DNA of 64,000 nt, from contig CAWINM010000001.1 of assembly GCA_963837455.1 (NCBI GenBank), positions 1,426,001-1,490,000 on the forward strand, given 5' to 3'. This document shows positions 43,051-53,079 of this stretch, piece by piece; positions within the stretch are counted from its first letter, which is position 1; each line of letters begins with the position of its first letter. This stretch comes from DASYQD01 sp963837455. Its GTDB lineage: Bacteria; Acidobacteriota; Thermoanaerobaculia; Multivoradales; JAIOJS01. The translations under genes were made by a program, and so were the position numbers. The notes beneath the pieces are model-generated. The model saw only the letters and a program-made list of their open reading frames with translations, was not told where the DNA came from and searched no databases.

Positions 43051-46000
43051 TCACCGTCCGGAGAGCCCCTGCAGCTGGCGGTCGGCGACCACCAGCATGG
43101 CGACGTCGACGCTCTCGGCGCCCCGCAGCTCCTCGAGCAGCTTGTCGAGCCGCGCCACCTCGGCGGCGTGCCGCCCTTCCCAGGCCGCCAGCGCCTCCTT
43201 CCACTCGGCCTTCCTCCCCGCCTCGGCGAGCACCTGCCAGGCGATCGCCACCTGGTGCAGCGAGAGGTCGTCGAGCAGCCCCTCGGTGGCGGCGCGCTGC
43301 CACGGGGTCTCGATCTTCGCCCGCCCCACCGCCGCCCGCAGCCACTCGAGACCGAGCCGCTCGCCGACGCCGAAGTACACGCGTGCCACCGCCGGCGCCG
43401 GTGCCTCCACCGCCGTCGCCAGCCGCACCACGTCGGTGCCGGCGACGAGCGCCCGCATCGCCGCCACCTGGTGCGCGAGCTTCTCGGGGACTCCCTGGCG
43501 CCCGTACTCGCGGGCGCGGCGGCGCAGCTCGCGGCGCGGGCCCGGCGGCAGCATCGCGTCGATCTCGCGCCCGAGCTCCCGCAGCGCCGGCCGGAAGGTG
43601 CCGACCACCCGCGAGACGTCGAGCGCCTGGTCGTAGCGCTGCAGGAACCAGAGCGTGGCGTGCTCGGTGAGCACGCTCACCTCGAGCATCAGCTTGAGCT
43701 GCACCTCGGCCGGCACCTTGGTGTCGAGGGCCTCGATCGCCGCCCACACCCGGCGCAGCTCGAAGGCGTCGCGGGTGATGGTGTAGGCGCGCGCCACCTC
43801 CTGCGAGGAGCGGCCGGTGGCCTCGATCATGCGGAAGACGAAGGAGGGGCCGACGCGGTTGACGGTGCTGTTGGTGATGAAGGTGGCGACGATCTCGCGG
43901 CGCAGCCGGTGGTGCTCGATCTCGTCGCGGAACCCCGCCACCATCGGCGCCGGGAAGTAGCGGAGCAGGTCCTCGGCGAGCAGCGGGTCGTCGGGAACGT
44001 CGGAGGCGAGCAGGTCCTCGTAGAGGGCGATCTTGGCGTAGGCGAGCAGCACCGCCAGCTCGGGGCGCACCAGGCCGCGTCGCTGTGCCGCCCGCTGGCG
44101 GATCTCCTCGTCGTCGGGCAGGCACTCGAGCCGGCGGTCGAGGCGACCCGACTTCTCGAAGGCGCGGATCATCCGCACCTGCTGGTCGAGCAGCTCGGCG
44201 CTGCGCGTCTCGGTGAGGGAGATCGCCTGCGTCTGCAGGTAGTTGTCCCGCAGCACCAGGCTCGCCACCTCGTCGGTCATCTGCCGCAGCAGGCTGTTGC
44301 GGCCGTCGAGCGTCAGCTTGCCCGCCGCCACCGCCGGGTTGAGGGCGATCTTGATGTTGACCTCGTGGTCGGAGGTGTCGACGCCGGCCGAGTTGTCGAT
44401 GGCGTCGGTGTTGATGCGGCCGCCGCCGAGGGCGAACTCGATGCGCGCCCGCTGCGTGAAGCCGAGGTTGGCCCCCTCGCCCACCACCTTGCAGCGCAGG
44501 CGGTTGGCGTCCACGCGGGTGGCGTCGTTGGCGCGATCGCCGACGTCGCCGTGGCGCTCCTTCGCCGCCTTGACGAAGGTGCCGATGCCGCCGAGCCAGA
44601 GCAGGTCGACGTCGGCGGTGAGGATGGCCTGCACCAGCTCGTTGGGGGTGAGCTTCTTCTTCGCCAGGCCGAGCGCGGCGGCAGCCTCGTCGGAGACGCT
44701 GATCTGCTTGGCGCCGCGTTCGTAGATGCCGCCGCCGGCGGAGAGCGCCTGCGGGTCGTAGTCCGCCCACGAGGAGCGTGGCTGCTCGAACAGCCACTGG
44801 CGCTCTTGCAAGCTCTTCGCCTCGTCGGGATCGGGGTCGATCAAGATGTGGCGGTGGTCGAAGGCGGCGAGGAGGCGGGTGTGCGGGGAGAGCAGCATGC
44901 CGTTGCCGAACACGTCGCCCGACATGTCGCCGACGCCGACGCAGGTGAAGGGCTCGCTCTGGACGTCGCGGCCGAGCTCGCGGAAGTGGCGCTTGACCGC
45001 CTCCCACGCGCCCTTGGCGGTGATCCCCATCTTCTTGTGGTCGTAGCCCGCCGAGCCCCCGGAGGCGAAGGCGTCGCCGAGCCAGAAGCCGTGCTCGCCG
45101 GCGACGCCGTTGGCGATGTCGGAGAAGGTTGCGGTCCCTTTGTCGGCGGCCACCACCAGGTAGGTGTCGTCGCCGTCGCGGCGCACGACGTCGGCGGGGT
45201 GGACCACCTCGCCGCCGACGATGTTGTCAGTCAGGTCGAGCATGCCGCGGATGAGGGTCTTGTAGCACTCGATCCCCTCGGCAAGCTGCGCCTCGCGGCC
45301 ACCGGCGGCGGGCGGCCGCTTGACCACGAAGCCGCCCTTCGCTCCCACCGGCACGATGACGGCGTTCTTCACCATCTGTGCCTTGAGCAGCCCGAGGATC
45401 TCGGTGCGGAAGTCCTCGCGGCGGTCCGACCAGCGGATGCCGCCGCGCGCCACCATGCCACCGCGCAGGTGCACGCCCTCGACGCGTGGCGAGTAGACGA
45501 AGATCTCGAATTTGGGCTTGGGATCGGGGAGCTGGCGGATGCTGCGGCTGTCGAGCTTGAACGAGAGGAAGGGCTTGGGCTCTCCAGTGGTCTCGCGCTG
45601 GAAGAAGTTGGTGCGCAGCGTCTCCTTCACGACGGTGAGGAAGCCGCGCAGGATGCGGTCTTCGTCGAGGCTCTGCACGTCCTCGAGCTTCTGACGGATC
45701 TCGGCGAGCACGCCGGCCGCGCGCGAGCGAAAGTCGGCGCGGTGGGCGGGGTCGAAGAGGGTGCGGAACAGCCGCACCAGCAGCTGCGACAGCGCCCAGT
45801 ACTGCACCATGGTGCGGGCGATGTAGGTCTGGCTGAAGGTCATGCCGACCTGCCGCAGGTAGCGGCTGTAGGCGCGCAGCAACCCCACCTCGCGCCACTC
45901 CAGGCCGGCGGCGAGCACCAGACGGTTGAGCACGCCGTTCTCGAGGTCACCGCGCCAGACCCGCCGCAGCGTCTCCTCGACGAGCGGCTTGGCGGCGGCG

Positions 46001-47889
46001 AACGACACGCCCATCTCCTCGCCGGCCACCAGCGCGAAGTCGTGCACCCAGACGGCGGTCCCCGCGGCCAGCGGGGCCCCGGGCCGCACCTCGAAGGGGA
46101 GCTCCTCCTCCACCCGCACCCCGAGGTCCTCGAGCAGCGGCAGCGCGTCGGTGAGCATGATCTGCCGGCCGGCGAGGTAGAGCTTGATGCGCATGTGGCC
46201 GGCGGGCATGGCGTCGCCGCGGTAGAGCCGCGCCGTCATCTCCTCGCCGCCTGCGAGCAGGGCGGCGATGACGTCGGCGTCGGCGAGCGCCTCGCGGGCG
46301 TCGAAGCGGTCGCGGTAGACGGCGGGGAAGGCCTCCTCCCAAGTGGCGAGCTGCTGCAGCCCCGCCTCTTCGCCGCGGGCGGCGACGAGCTGTTCGCGCA
46401 GGTCCTCGCGCCAGGTGCGGGCGGCGGCGGCGAGCCTGGCCTCCACCTCGCGCACATTCACCTCGCGCAGCTGCCCGGGTGTGGTGCGGACGATGAAGTG
46501 GACGCGGGCGAGCGCGGCGTCCCCCACCTGGGTGTAGAAGGCGGTGACCTCGCCGCCGAGCTCCTGTTCGAGGATCTTTCCCAACCGCTCGCGCAGCTCG
46601 AAGGTGTAGCGGTCGCGCGGCACGTACACCAGCGCCGAGATGAAGCGCTCGAACTCGTCCTTGCGCAGGAACAGCGCCACCCGCTGCCGCTGCGACAGCT
46701 GCAGGATGCCGAGGGCGACGCGCACTAGGTCGTCCTCGCTGATCTGGAACAGCTCGTCGCGGGGGAAGCTCTCGAGCACGTGCGCCAGCGCCTTGGCATC
46801 GTGGCTGCCGGGATTGAAGGCGGCGCGCTCGGTGATCCGCCGCAGCTTGCGACGCAGCACCGGGATGGTCTGCGCGCTGCTGCTGTAGGCGGTGGAGGTG
46901 AAAAGGCCGAGAAAGCGATCCTCGCCCACCACCTTGCCCTGCTCGTCGAAGCGGCGGATGCCGATCGAGTCCATGTGTACCGGCCGGTGCACCTCGGCGC
47001 GGCGGCTGGCCTTGGTGATGATCAGCAGCTCGCGCTGGTTGAGGAAGCGCGACAGGTAGTCGGGCAGCGGCGCGTCGCTGCGCTGCTCGGCGCCGCGGGT
47101 CACCTCGCGCAACGCGCCGAGGCCGGAGCCCGGCTCGAGCCGCAGGTACTCGGCGCCGTCGCGACGGTCGAGCACGTAGCCGCGGTAGCCGAGAAAGGTG
47201 AAGTGGTTGTCGGCGAGCCAGCGCAGGAACTCGGCGGCCTCCTCGACCTCGCCGCGATCGAGGGGCGGCGGGGTCTGCCGCAACCGCGACTCGATGGCCG
47301 CCGCCTTGGCGGCCATCGGCTGCCAGTCGTCGACCACCAACCGCACCTCGGAGAGGACGTCGTGCAGACGTGCCGCCAGCGCCTCGAGACCTGTCTCGCC
47401 GGTCGTCTCGCGGTCGATCTCGAGGTGCATCCACGACTCGGCGGCGCCCTCCCGGGGCGGCAGCAGTCGCAGCAATTGCCCCGCCGGGTCGCGCTCCACG
47501 CCCAACACCGGATGCAGCACCATGTGGGTGCGCCGCTGGCGTTGCTGCAGCTCCCCGCTCGTCGAGGCGAGCAGGAAGGGCATGTCGTCGTTGACGATGT
47601 CGATGGCGGTGTGGGGTGACGACCAGCCGTCGCGCTCCTGCTGCGGGTTGTAGACGCGGATGCGGGTCTCCCCGGGCGGGCGCTGCTGGGCGAGCTTCCA
47701 GAGGGCCACCACCGGTCCCAGCACGGCCTCGACGCCGGCGGCGGCGAGCTCCTCCGGCGGGGTGTTGGCGTAGGCCCGCCGCAGCAGCTCGGTGGCGCCC
47801 GGAGCCTCGGCGGCCGGCAGCCACGCCGCCAGCGCGCTGGAGAGCTCGGCGAGGACGTCTTCCTGGGAGGCGGTGGCGCTCGTCTCCAT
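43051..47889 (-). CDS. large NAD-specific glutamate dehydrogenase (GdhB/GDH-180 type)
   Basis: The 1612-residue enzyme deaminates glutamate to 2-oxoglutarate with NAD+. It has the long N-terminal regulatory region of this class (DFLRWLADNHFTFLGYRGY-type motif; LFTSTAYSSS; FVYVPRDRYTFELRERLG-like segment). The catalytic core contains FVYSPRVEGVHLRGGMVARG, the Lys-bearing PVGAKGGFVVK at about residue 850, GDMSGDVFGNGML near 985, and the NAD domain with VDLLWLGGIGTFVK near 1095 and KVVGEGANLGFTQ. Length fits the 180-kDa class. AGGAGA lies just before ATG 47889. The N-terminal part often carries ACT-like sensing of amino acids, so allosteric control is likely. No frame damage is seen over nearly 5 kb. 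Confidence 0.92.
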   Translation of the reverse strand: METSATASQEDVLAELSSALAAWLPAAEAPGATELLRRAYANTPPEELAAAGVEAVLGPVVALWKLAQQRPPGETRIRVYNPQQERDGWSSPHTAIDIVNDDMPFLLASTSGELQQRQRRTHMVLHPVLGVERDPAGQLLRLLPPREGAAESWMHLEIDRETTGETGLEALAARLHDVLSEVRLVVDDWQPMAAKAAAIESRLRQTPPPLDRGEVEEAAEFLRWLADNHFTFLGYRGYVLDRRDGAEYLRLEPGSGLGALREVTRGAEQRSDAPLPDYLSRFLNQRELLIITKASRRAEVHRPVHMDSIGIRRFDEQGKVVGEDRFLGLFTSTAYSSSAQTIPVLRRKLRRITERAAFNPGSHDAKALAHVLESFPRDELFQISEDDLVRVALGILQLSQRQRVALFLRKDEFERFISALVYVPRDRYTFELRERLGKILEQELGGEVTAFYTQVGDAALARVHFIVRTTPGQLREVNVREVEARLAAAARTWREDLREQLVAARGEEAGLQQLATWEEAFPAVYRDRFDAREALADADVIAALLAGGEEMTARLYRGDAMPAGHMRIKLYLAGRQIMLTDALPLLEDLGVRVEEELPFEVRPGAPLAAGTAVWVHDFALVAGEEMGVSFAAAKPLVEETLRRVWRGDLENGVLNRLVLAAGLEWREVGLLRAYSRYLRQVGMTFSQTYIARTMVQYWALSQLLVRLFRTLFDPAHRADFRSRAAGVLAEIRQKLEDVQSLDEDRILRGFLTVVKETLRTNFFQRETTGEPKPFLSFKLDSRSIRQLPDPKPKFEIFVYSPRVEGVHLRGGMVARGGIRWSDRREDFRTEILGLLKAQMVKNAVIVPVGAKGGFVVKRPPAAGGREAQLAEGIECYKTLIRGMLDLTDNIVGGEVVHPADVVRRDGDDTYLVVAADKGTATFSDIANGVAGEHGFWLGDAFASGGSAGYDHKKMGITAKGAWEAVKRHFRELGRDVQSEPFTCVGVGDMSGDVFGNGMLLSPHTRLLAAFDHRHILIDPDPDEAKSLQERQWLFEQPRSSWADYDPQALSAGGGIYERGAKQISVSDEAAAALGLAKKKLTPNELVQAILTADVDLLWLGGIGTFVKAAKERHGDVGDRANDATRVDANRLRCKVVGEGANLGFTQRARIEFALGGGRINTDAIDNSAGVDTSDHEVNIKIALNPAVAAGKLTLDGRNSLLRQMTDEVASLVLRDNYLQTQAISLTETRSAELLDQQVRMIRAFEKSGRLDRRLECLPDDEEIRQRAAQRRGLVRPELAVLLAYAKIALYEDLLASDVPDDPLLAEDLLRYFPAPMVAGFRDEIEHHRLRREIVATFITNSTVNRVGPSFVFRMIEATGRSSQEVARAYTITRDAFELRRVWAAIEALDTKVPAEVQLKLMLEVSVLTEHATLWFLQRYDQALDVSRVVGTFRPALRELGREIDAMLPPGPRRELRRRAREYGRQGVPEKLAHQVAAMRALVAGTDVVRLATAVEAPAPAVARVYFGVGERLGLEWLRAAVGRAKIETPWQRAATEGLLDDLSLHQVAIAWQVLAEAGRKAEWKEALAAWEGRHAAEVARLDKLLEELRGAESVDVAMLVVADRQLQGLSGR

Positions 47890-48104
47890 GCTGGCGTCTC
47901 CTGAGTCCCGGCTGGCGCGAGCCGCGGCCGGCAGGACGATGCTCGCGCGCCCGGGCGGCGGCCCGGCCCGCCCGCCGGCTCCTGGCCGAATGTAGCCTAT
48001 CAGCCGGATCCCCGAGCAAGCGCCGATCGCCGTCGCGGCCCCGGTCAGGGGCCGCACGGCGATCCCGCCTCGCCACCGTTTCCGCGATTGCAAAGGAGAT
48101 CACG

Positions 48105-49206
48105 ATGGAACCCGCTCTGTCTCGAAGGTCCGCCCGCCCCCTGCGGTCGCGGCTCGTCCGCACCGCCCTGGCACTGCCTCTCTTCACCCTCGGCGCGCTC
48201 GCCTTGACGTTGCCTGCGCAGGCGCAGCCCTTCCGCTCGGTCTACCTCTTCAACGGCCCCACCCTCGGCTACGTGCGCATTCCCGCCAGTCCCGCCCTCA
48301 ATTCCGCCGATGGCTTCACTTTCGAGGCCTGGGCGCGCGTTGGACGCCAACAGCTGCAGCAGCATCGCCGGCAAGAACTTCCACACGGCGTGGTGGATCG
48401 GCATCTGCGGCACCACCCTGCGCTCCTACCCGAAGGGAACGAGCTCCGTTCACGACGGCGGAGTGGTTCCCACCGACCAATGGACCCACATCGCCGTCAC
48501 CTTCGACGGCGCCCACCGCCGGCACTACATCGATGGTGAGCTGGTGGCTACCTTCGCCGAGACCGGCCCGCTCCCCCCCTCGACAGACGAGGTGCGCATC
48601 GGCAGCGACACTCTGTGGGAACACTCTCCGAACGGACCGGTCGACGAGGTGCGATTGTGGAACGTCGCGCGGACCCAGGCGCAGATCCGCGAGACGATCA
48701 ACGCGCCGATCACCAGCGCCACCGGCAATCCGGGACTGGTGGCGGTCTGGCCGTTCGAGAACAACGGAAACGACATCATTCATGGTCACAACGGCACTGC
48801 GGGGGGCACGGGAGCGTTCTTCGCGGGCTTTGGCTCTGGCCCGGGGCGCGTCACCTCCGCCACGATCCTCTGCATCGGCGGCAGCGGGGGCCGCTTCGCG
48901 GTCACCGCAAAGTACCGCACCGGCGCCCCCGGCACCCCGGAGGGTCAGGCGCACGTGGGGGTCAACAACGCCGGCTCGGGCATCCTCTGGTTCTTCGGCG
49001 CCGACAACTGGGAGGTGCTGGTCAGGTCGATCGCCGGCTGTGCCCTCAACAGCCGCTACTGGGTGTTCAGCACCGCCACCACCAACGTTCACTATCGGCT
49101 CGAGGTCTTCGACCGCACCGGCGGCGAGCAGAAGATCTACTTCAACTACCCGGGGCCGCCGGCGCCGGCGGTGACCGGCACCAGCGCCTTCGCCACCTGC
49201 CCGTAG
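48105..49206 (+). CDS. secreted LamG/concanavalin-like protein with one frameshift
   Basis: A signal peptide (LRSRLVRTALALPLFTLGALA) is followed by a LamG jelly-roll domain (VRIPASPALNSADGFTFEAWA, then WTHIAVTFDGAHRRHYIDGE, PVDEVRLWNVARTQAQI). The C-terminal module of about 110 residues (FAVTAKYRTGAPGTPEGQAH, SGILWFFGADNWEVLVR, YWVFSTATTNVHYRLEV) resembles one I associate with acidobacterial secreted proteins. One extra base near 48341 breaks the frame between WARV and DANSCSSIAGKNFH; corrected, the protein has about 366 residues. GGAGAT before ATG 48105 supports the start. It likely binds carbohydrate outside the cell, which is inferred from the fold. Confidence 0.75.
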
Positions 49207-49248
49207 CGGCGTGCCCGTAACCAGGCGCGCTGCGGGGCGCCGACGCGG

Positions 49249-49254
49249 TAGACT
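49249..49254 (+). promoter_or_regulatory. -10 box TAGACT upstream of the BMP transporter genes
   Basis: TAGACT ends 16 nt before ATG 49271. The expected message would have a leader of about 10 nt for the first gene of the transporter operon. Confidence 0.4.
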
Positions 49255-49270
49255 CGGGCGCGTAGCTGCC

Positions 49271-50311
49271 ATGTCGAGCTCAGCCGCGCGCCCGAGCTTG
49301 CTCCCCCCTCGGCTCGCCGCCCTCCTGGTGGCCGCCGGCGTCGCTCTCGCCTCCCCGGCCTGCGTCGACCTGGCGCAGGCCGCCGGCGACCCCGGCAAGC
49401 CACACGTCGGCATCGTCTTCGACAGCGGCGGCAAGGACGACCGTTCGTTCAATGCCGCCGCCTTCCGCGGCGTCACCCGCGCCGCCCAGGACTTCCCCAT
49501 CGTCCTGCGCGACGCCGAGCCGGGCGACCCGGCCTCGCTCGAGCCGGCGATGCGCGCCTTCGCCGAGGTGCACTACGACCTCGTCATCGGCATCGGCTTC
49601 GCGCAGACGCCGATCGTCGAGTCGGTGGCGAAGGACTATCCGAACGTGCGCTTCGCCATCGTCGACGGCGTCTCCGACCTCCCCAACGTCGCCTCCCTGG
49701 TGTTCAAGGAGCACGAGGGGAGCTACCTGGTGGGGATGATCGCCGCCCGCAAGAGCCAGACCGGCATCCTCGGCTTCGTCGGCGGCATGGACGTGCCGCT
49801 CATCCACAAGTTCGAGGTCGGCTACGAGGAGGGTGCGCGCGCCGTCAACCCCAAGGTCGAGGTGATCCAGAACTACGTCGGCGTCACCGAGTCGGCGTGG
49901 AACAACCCCGGCAAGGGCAAGGAGCTGGCGCTGGCTCAGTACGGCAAGGGTGCCGACGTGGTGTTCGCCGCCGCCGGCAACTCCGGGCTCGGCGTCTTCG
50001 ACGCCGCCGAGCAGTCGGGTCACTACGTCATCGGCGTCGACTCCAACCAGAACTGGGTCAAGCCCGGCTACGTGCTCACCAGCATGGTCAAGCGCGTCGA
50101 CAACGCCGTCTACCAGATCATCGGCGACCTCGTGCACGGGCGCTTCCGCGGCGGCGTCCACGTCTACGGGCTCGAGGACGGCGGCATCGGCTACGCCATG
50201 GACCAGTACAACGCCAAGCTGGTGCCGCCGCAGGTGATCGCCGAGGTGGAGGCGGCCAAGGCCAAGATCATCCGCGGCGAGATCAAGGTGACGGACGCCA
50301 TGCAGCAATGA
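49271..50311 (+). CDS. BMP-family (nucleoside/purine) ABC transporter substrate-binding protein
   Basis: The 346-residue protein has a signal sequence with a possible lipobox-like Cys (ALASPAC). The Bmp/Med domain follows: VGIVFDSGGKDDRSFNAAAF, VIGIGFAQTPIVESVAKDYP, SLVFKEHEGSYLVGMIAA, then GILGFVGGMDVPLIHKFEVG and IGVDSNQNWVKPGYVLTSM. These bind purine nucleosides in known cases (PnrA, BmpA). The ATPase and two permeases follow at once, giving a complete importer. Confidence 0.92.
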   Translation: MSSSAARPSLLPPRLAALLVAAGVALASPACVDLAQAAGDPGKPHVGIVFDSGGKDDRSFNAAAFRGVTRAAQDFPIVLRDAEPGDPASLEPAMRAFAEVHYDLVIGIGFAQTPIVESVAKDYPNVRFAIVDGVSDLPNVASLVFKEHEGSYLVGMIAARKSQTGILGFVGGMDVPLIHKFEVGYEEGARAVNPKVEVIQNYVGVTESAWNNPGKGKELALAQYGKGADVVFAAAGNSGLGVFDAAEQSGHYVIGVDSNQNWVKPGYVLTSMVKRVDNAVYQIIGDLVHGRFRGGVHVYGLEDGGIGYAMDQYNAKLVPPQVIAEVEAAKAKIIRGEIKVTDAMQQ

Positions 50312-50360
50312 GCGGCGCCCTCTTCCCAGCAGCGCTCGCCGGCCTCGCGCCCGGCGCCGG

Positions 50361-51893
50361 GTGGAGCGTGCGGTGAGGCTCGAGCTCTCCGCCATCAGCA
50401 AGCGCTTCGGCGACGTGCTGGCCAACGACGGCGTCAGCCTCGCCGTCGAATCCGGCACCATCCACGCCATCGTCGGCGAGAACGGCGCCGGCAAGTCGAC
50501 GGCGATGCGCATCGCCTACGGCTTCTACACCCCCGACTCCGGCGAGATCCGCGTCGACGGGGTGCCGCGCCGGCTGGCCAGCCCCCACGACGCCATCGCC
50601 CTCGGCATCGGCATGGTGCACCAGCACTTCATGCTCGTCGAGCCGATGACGGTGGCGGAGAACATCGTCCTCGGCATCGAGCCCGGCTCGCCGTGGCGGC
50701 TCGACATGCCGGGGGCGAGCGCGCGCATCAGGGCCCTCTCCGGCGAGCTCGGGCTCGCCATCGACCCGGCGGCGCGGGTGGAGACGCTGGCGGTGGGGCA
50801 GCAGCAGCGTGTCGAGCTGCTCAAGGCGCTCTACCGCGAGGCGCGACTGCTCATCCTCGACGAGCCCACCGCGGTGCTCAGCCCGCAGGCCGTCGGCGAG
50901 CTGTTCGCCATCCTCCGGCAGATGAAGGCGCAGGGGCGCACGGTGGTGATCGTCACCCACAAGCTCTCCGAGGTGCTCGCCATCTCCGACCGGGTGACGG
51001 TGATGCGCGACGGTCGCGTCGTCGGCCAGCGCGAGACGGCGGCCACCAGCGCCGCCGAGCTCGCCCGCCTGATGGTGGGGCGCGACGTGCTGCTGCGGGT
51101 CGAGAAACCGCCAGCGCGGCCGGCGGCGCCGGTGCTCGCCGTGCGGGGCCTCTCGTTGACCGCCGCCGACGGCTCGCGGCGGCTCGAGGACGTCAGCTTC
51201 GAGGTGTGCGCCGGCGAGATCGTGGGCGTCGCCGGCATCGAGGGCAACGGCCAGACCGAGCTCGTCGAGGCGCTCGCCGGTCTCGCCGAAGAGGCGACCC
51301 TCGTCGGCGTGGTGACGCTGCTCGGCGAGGAGATCACGGCTCTCCCGGTCCGCTCGCGCCGCCACCGCGGCTGCGCTCACGTTCCCGAGGACCGCCATCG
51401 GCGCGGGCTGCTGCTCGACTTCGACCTCGCCGAGAACGCCATCCTCGGCGCCGCCGATCGCCCGCCGGTGGCCGTGGGGCCGGCTCACTCCTGGCTCGAC
51501 CGCGAGGCCGTACGCCGCCGCGGCCTGCGCATCCTCGCCGACTACGACGTGCGCCCCGCCGACCTCGCGCTGCCGGCGCGGGCGCTCTCGGGCGGCAACC
51601 AGCAGAAGCTCGTGCTCGGCCGCGAGCTCGCCGACGCGCCGCGCCTGCTGCTGGTCGCGCAGCCCACCCGCGGTGTCGACATCGGCGGCATCGAGTTCAT
51701 CCACCGCCGGCTGGTCGAGCTGCGCGATCGCGGCTGCGCGATCCTGCTCGTCTCCTCCGAGCTCGAGGAGGTGACGGCGCTCGCCGACCGCCTGCTGGTG
51801 ATCCGCGGCGGGCGCATCGTCGGCGAGGTCGACCCCGCCGGCGCCAGCGCCGAGGAGATCGGGCTCCTGATGACCGGCGGAGCGGCGGCGTGA
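50361..51893 (+). CDS. nucleoside ABC importer ATPase (two ATP-binding domains)
   Basis: The 510-residue protein has two ABC cassettes, as in sugar/nucleoside importers of the Mgl/Yuf type. The first is complete: Walker A GENGAGKSTAM at about residues 37-47, signature-like LAVGQQQRVEL and Walker B LLILDEPTAVLSP. The second has a degenerate P-loop (IEGNGQTELVEAL), signature ALSGGNQQKLVLGREL and Walker B LLLVAQPTRGVDIGG with Gln in place of Glu. GTG 50361 is used; GTG 50373 is an alternative. Its stop overlaps the permease start (GTGA). Confidence 0.92.
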   Translation: MERAVRLELSAISKRFGDVLANDGVSLAVESGTIHAIVGENGAGKSTAMRIAYGFYTPDSGEIRVDGVPRRLASPHDAIALGIGMVHQHFMLVEPMTVAENIVLGIEPGSPWRLDMPGASARIRALSGELGLAIDPAARVETLAVGQQQRVELLKALYREARLLILDEPTAVLSPQAVGELFAILRQMKAQGRTVVIVTHKLSEVLAISDRVTVMRDGRVVGQRETAATSAAELARLMVGRDVLLRVEKPPARPAAPVLAVRGLSLTAADGSRRLEDVSFEVCAGEIVGVAGIEGNGQTELVEALAGLAEEATLVGVVTLLGEEITALPVRSRRHRGCAHVPEDRHRRGLLLDFDLAENAILGAADRPPVAVGPAHSWLDREAVRRRGLRILADYDVRPADLALPARALSGGNQQKLVLGRELADAPRLLLVAQPTRGVDIGGIEFIHRRLVELRDRGCAILLVSSELEEVTALADRLLVIRGGRIVGEVDPAGASAEEIGLLMTGGAAA

Positions 51894-53056
51894 GCGAGAC
51901 CGAGAAGCCCGCACTCCCGAGGGAGGCCCACGCCGCGGCAGGGGGCAGCGCGGGACCGCCCGCAAGGCCGGCCGGGCGAAGCGCGCCGCGGCGGCTGGCG
52001 GGCGAGCTGGTCTTCCCGCTGCTGGCGGTGGTGGCGGCCTTCGCCGTCGGCGCCCTGCTGGTGCTCGCCGTCGGCGACCATCCGTTGCTCACCTACGAGC
52101 TGCTCATCGGCAGCGCCCTCACCTGGCCCGATGGCATCGGCTACACGCTCTTCTACGCCACGCCGCTGATCTTCACCGGGCTGGCGGTGGCGGTGGCGTT
52201 CCGTTGCGGGCTGCTCAACATCGGCGCCGAGGGGCAGCTGTACGTCGCCGCCCTCGCCACCGCCTGGGCAGGCATCACCTTCGCGCGGCTGCCGGCGCTC
52301 GCCCTGGTGCCCCTGTGCTGCCTGGTGGCGATCCTCTCGGGGGGCGCCTGGGGCGCCATTCCCGGCGTGCTCAAGGCGCGCTTCGGGGCGCACGAGGTGA
52401 TCACCACCATCATGCTCAACTTCGTGGCCGTGGCGCTGGCGAGCTACGTCACTCAGTACCACTACAAGCCGGTGGGCGACCCCATCCTCGAGACGGTGCC
52501 GATCGGCGCCGGGGGACACATCCCGCGTCTGGGCCGCTTCCTGCCCGGCTTCCCCGAGCGCATCCCCGCCAACCTCTCCTTCCCCCTGGCGCTCGTGGTG
52601 TGCCTGCTCGTCTACCTCTTCCTCTGGCGCACCCGCTTCGGCTTCGAGATCCGCGCCACCGGCGCCAGCCCGGCGGCGGCGCGCTACGGCGGCATCGCCA
52701 CCGGTCGCCAGATCGTGCTGGCAATGGCGCTGTCGGGAGCGCTCGCCGGCATGGTGGCGATCAACGAGGTGCTCGGCTACCGCTACCGCTACTACGACAG
52801 CTTCTCCGCCGGCTACGGCTTCACCGGCATCGCGGTGGCGCTGCTCGGCCGCAACCATCCGCTGGGGGTGATCGTCGCCGCGCTGCTGTTCGGCGCCCTC
52901 CTGCGCGGCGGCCTCTTCGTCGACATCTTCACCGAGCACGTCTCCAAGGACCTGGTGATGGTGCTACAAGGGCTGATCATCCTCTTCGTCGCCGCCGAGG
53001 CGATGTTCCGTGGCGGCTGGCTGCGCCGGCGGCGGGCCTCGGCGGCGCGGGTCTGA
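51890..53056 (+). CDS. nucleoside ABC importer permease, first subunit
   Basis: The 388-residue BPD2-type permease has 8-10 membrane helices after a hydrophilic Ala/Pro/Arg-rich N-terminus. Family marks are FRCGLLNIGAEGQLYVAA at about residues 103-120, FGAHEVITTIMLNFVAVALASY, then FEIRATGASPAAARYGGI (the ATPase-contact loop) and GYGFTGIAVALLGRNHP. It partners the second permease and the double ATPase. The GTG start overlaps the ATPase stop by 4 nt. Confidence 0.9.
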   Translation: MSETEKPALPREAHAAAGGSAGPPARPAGRSAPRRLAGELVFPLLAVVAAFAVGALLVLAVGDHPLLTYELLIGSALTWPDGIGYTLFYATPLIFTGLAVAVAFRCGLLNIGAEGQLYVAALATAWAGITFARLPALALVPLCCLVAILSGGAWGAIPGVLKARFGAHEVITTIMLNFVAVALASYVTQYHYKPVGDPILETVPIGAGGHIPRLGRFLPGFPERIPANLSFPLALVVCLLVYLFLWRTRFGFEIRATGASPAAARYGGIATGRQIVLAMALSGALAGMVAINEVLGYRYRYYDSFSAGYGFTGIAVALLGRNHPLGVIVAALLFGALLRGGLFVDIFTEHVSKDLVMVLQGLIILFVAAEAMFRGGWLRRRRASAARV

Positions 53057-53079
53057 GGGACAGCGGCGAGGGCAACGAC

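Noticed and set aside
43048..46728. A 1226-codon open frame on the plus strand opposite the large glutamate dehydrogenase
   Set aside because: Its composition is typical of an antisense shadow in GC-rich DNA (His/Glu/Val/Leu/Ala-rich, no domain), and the minus strand encodes a well-conserved enzyme over its whole length.
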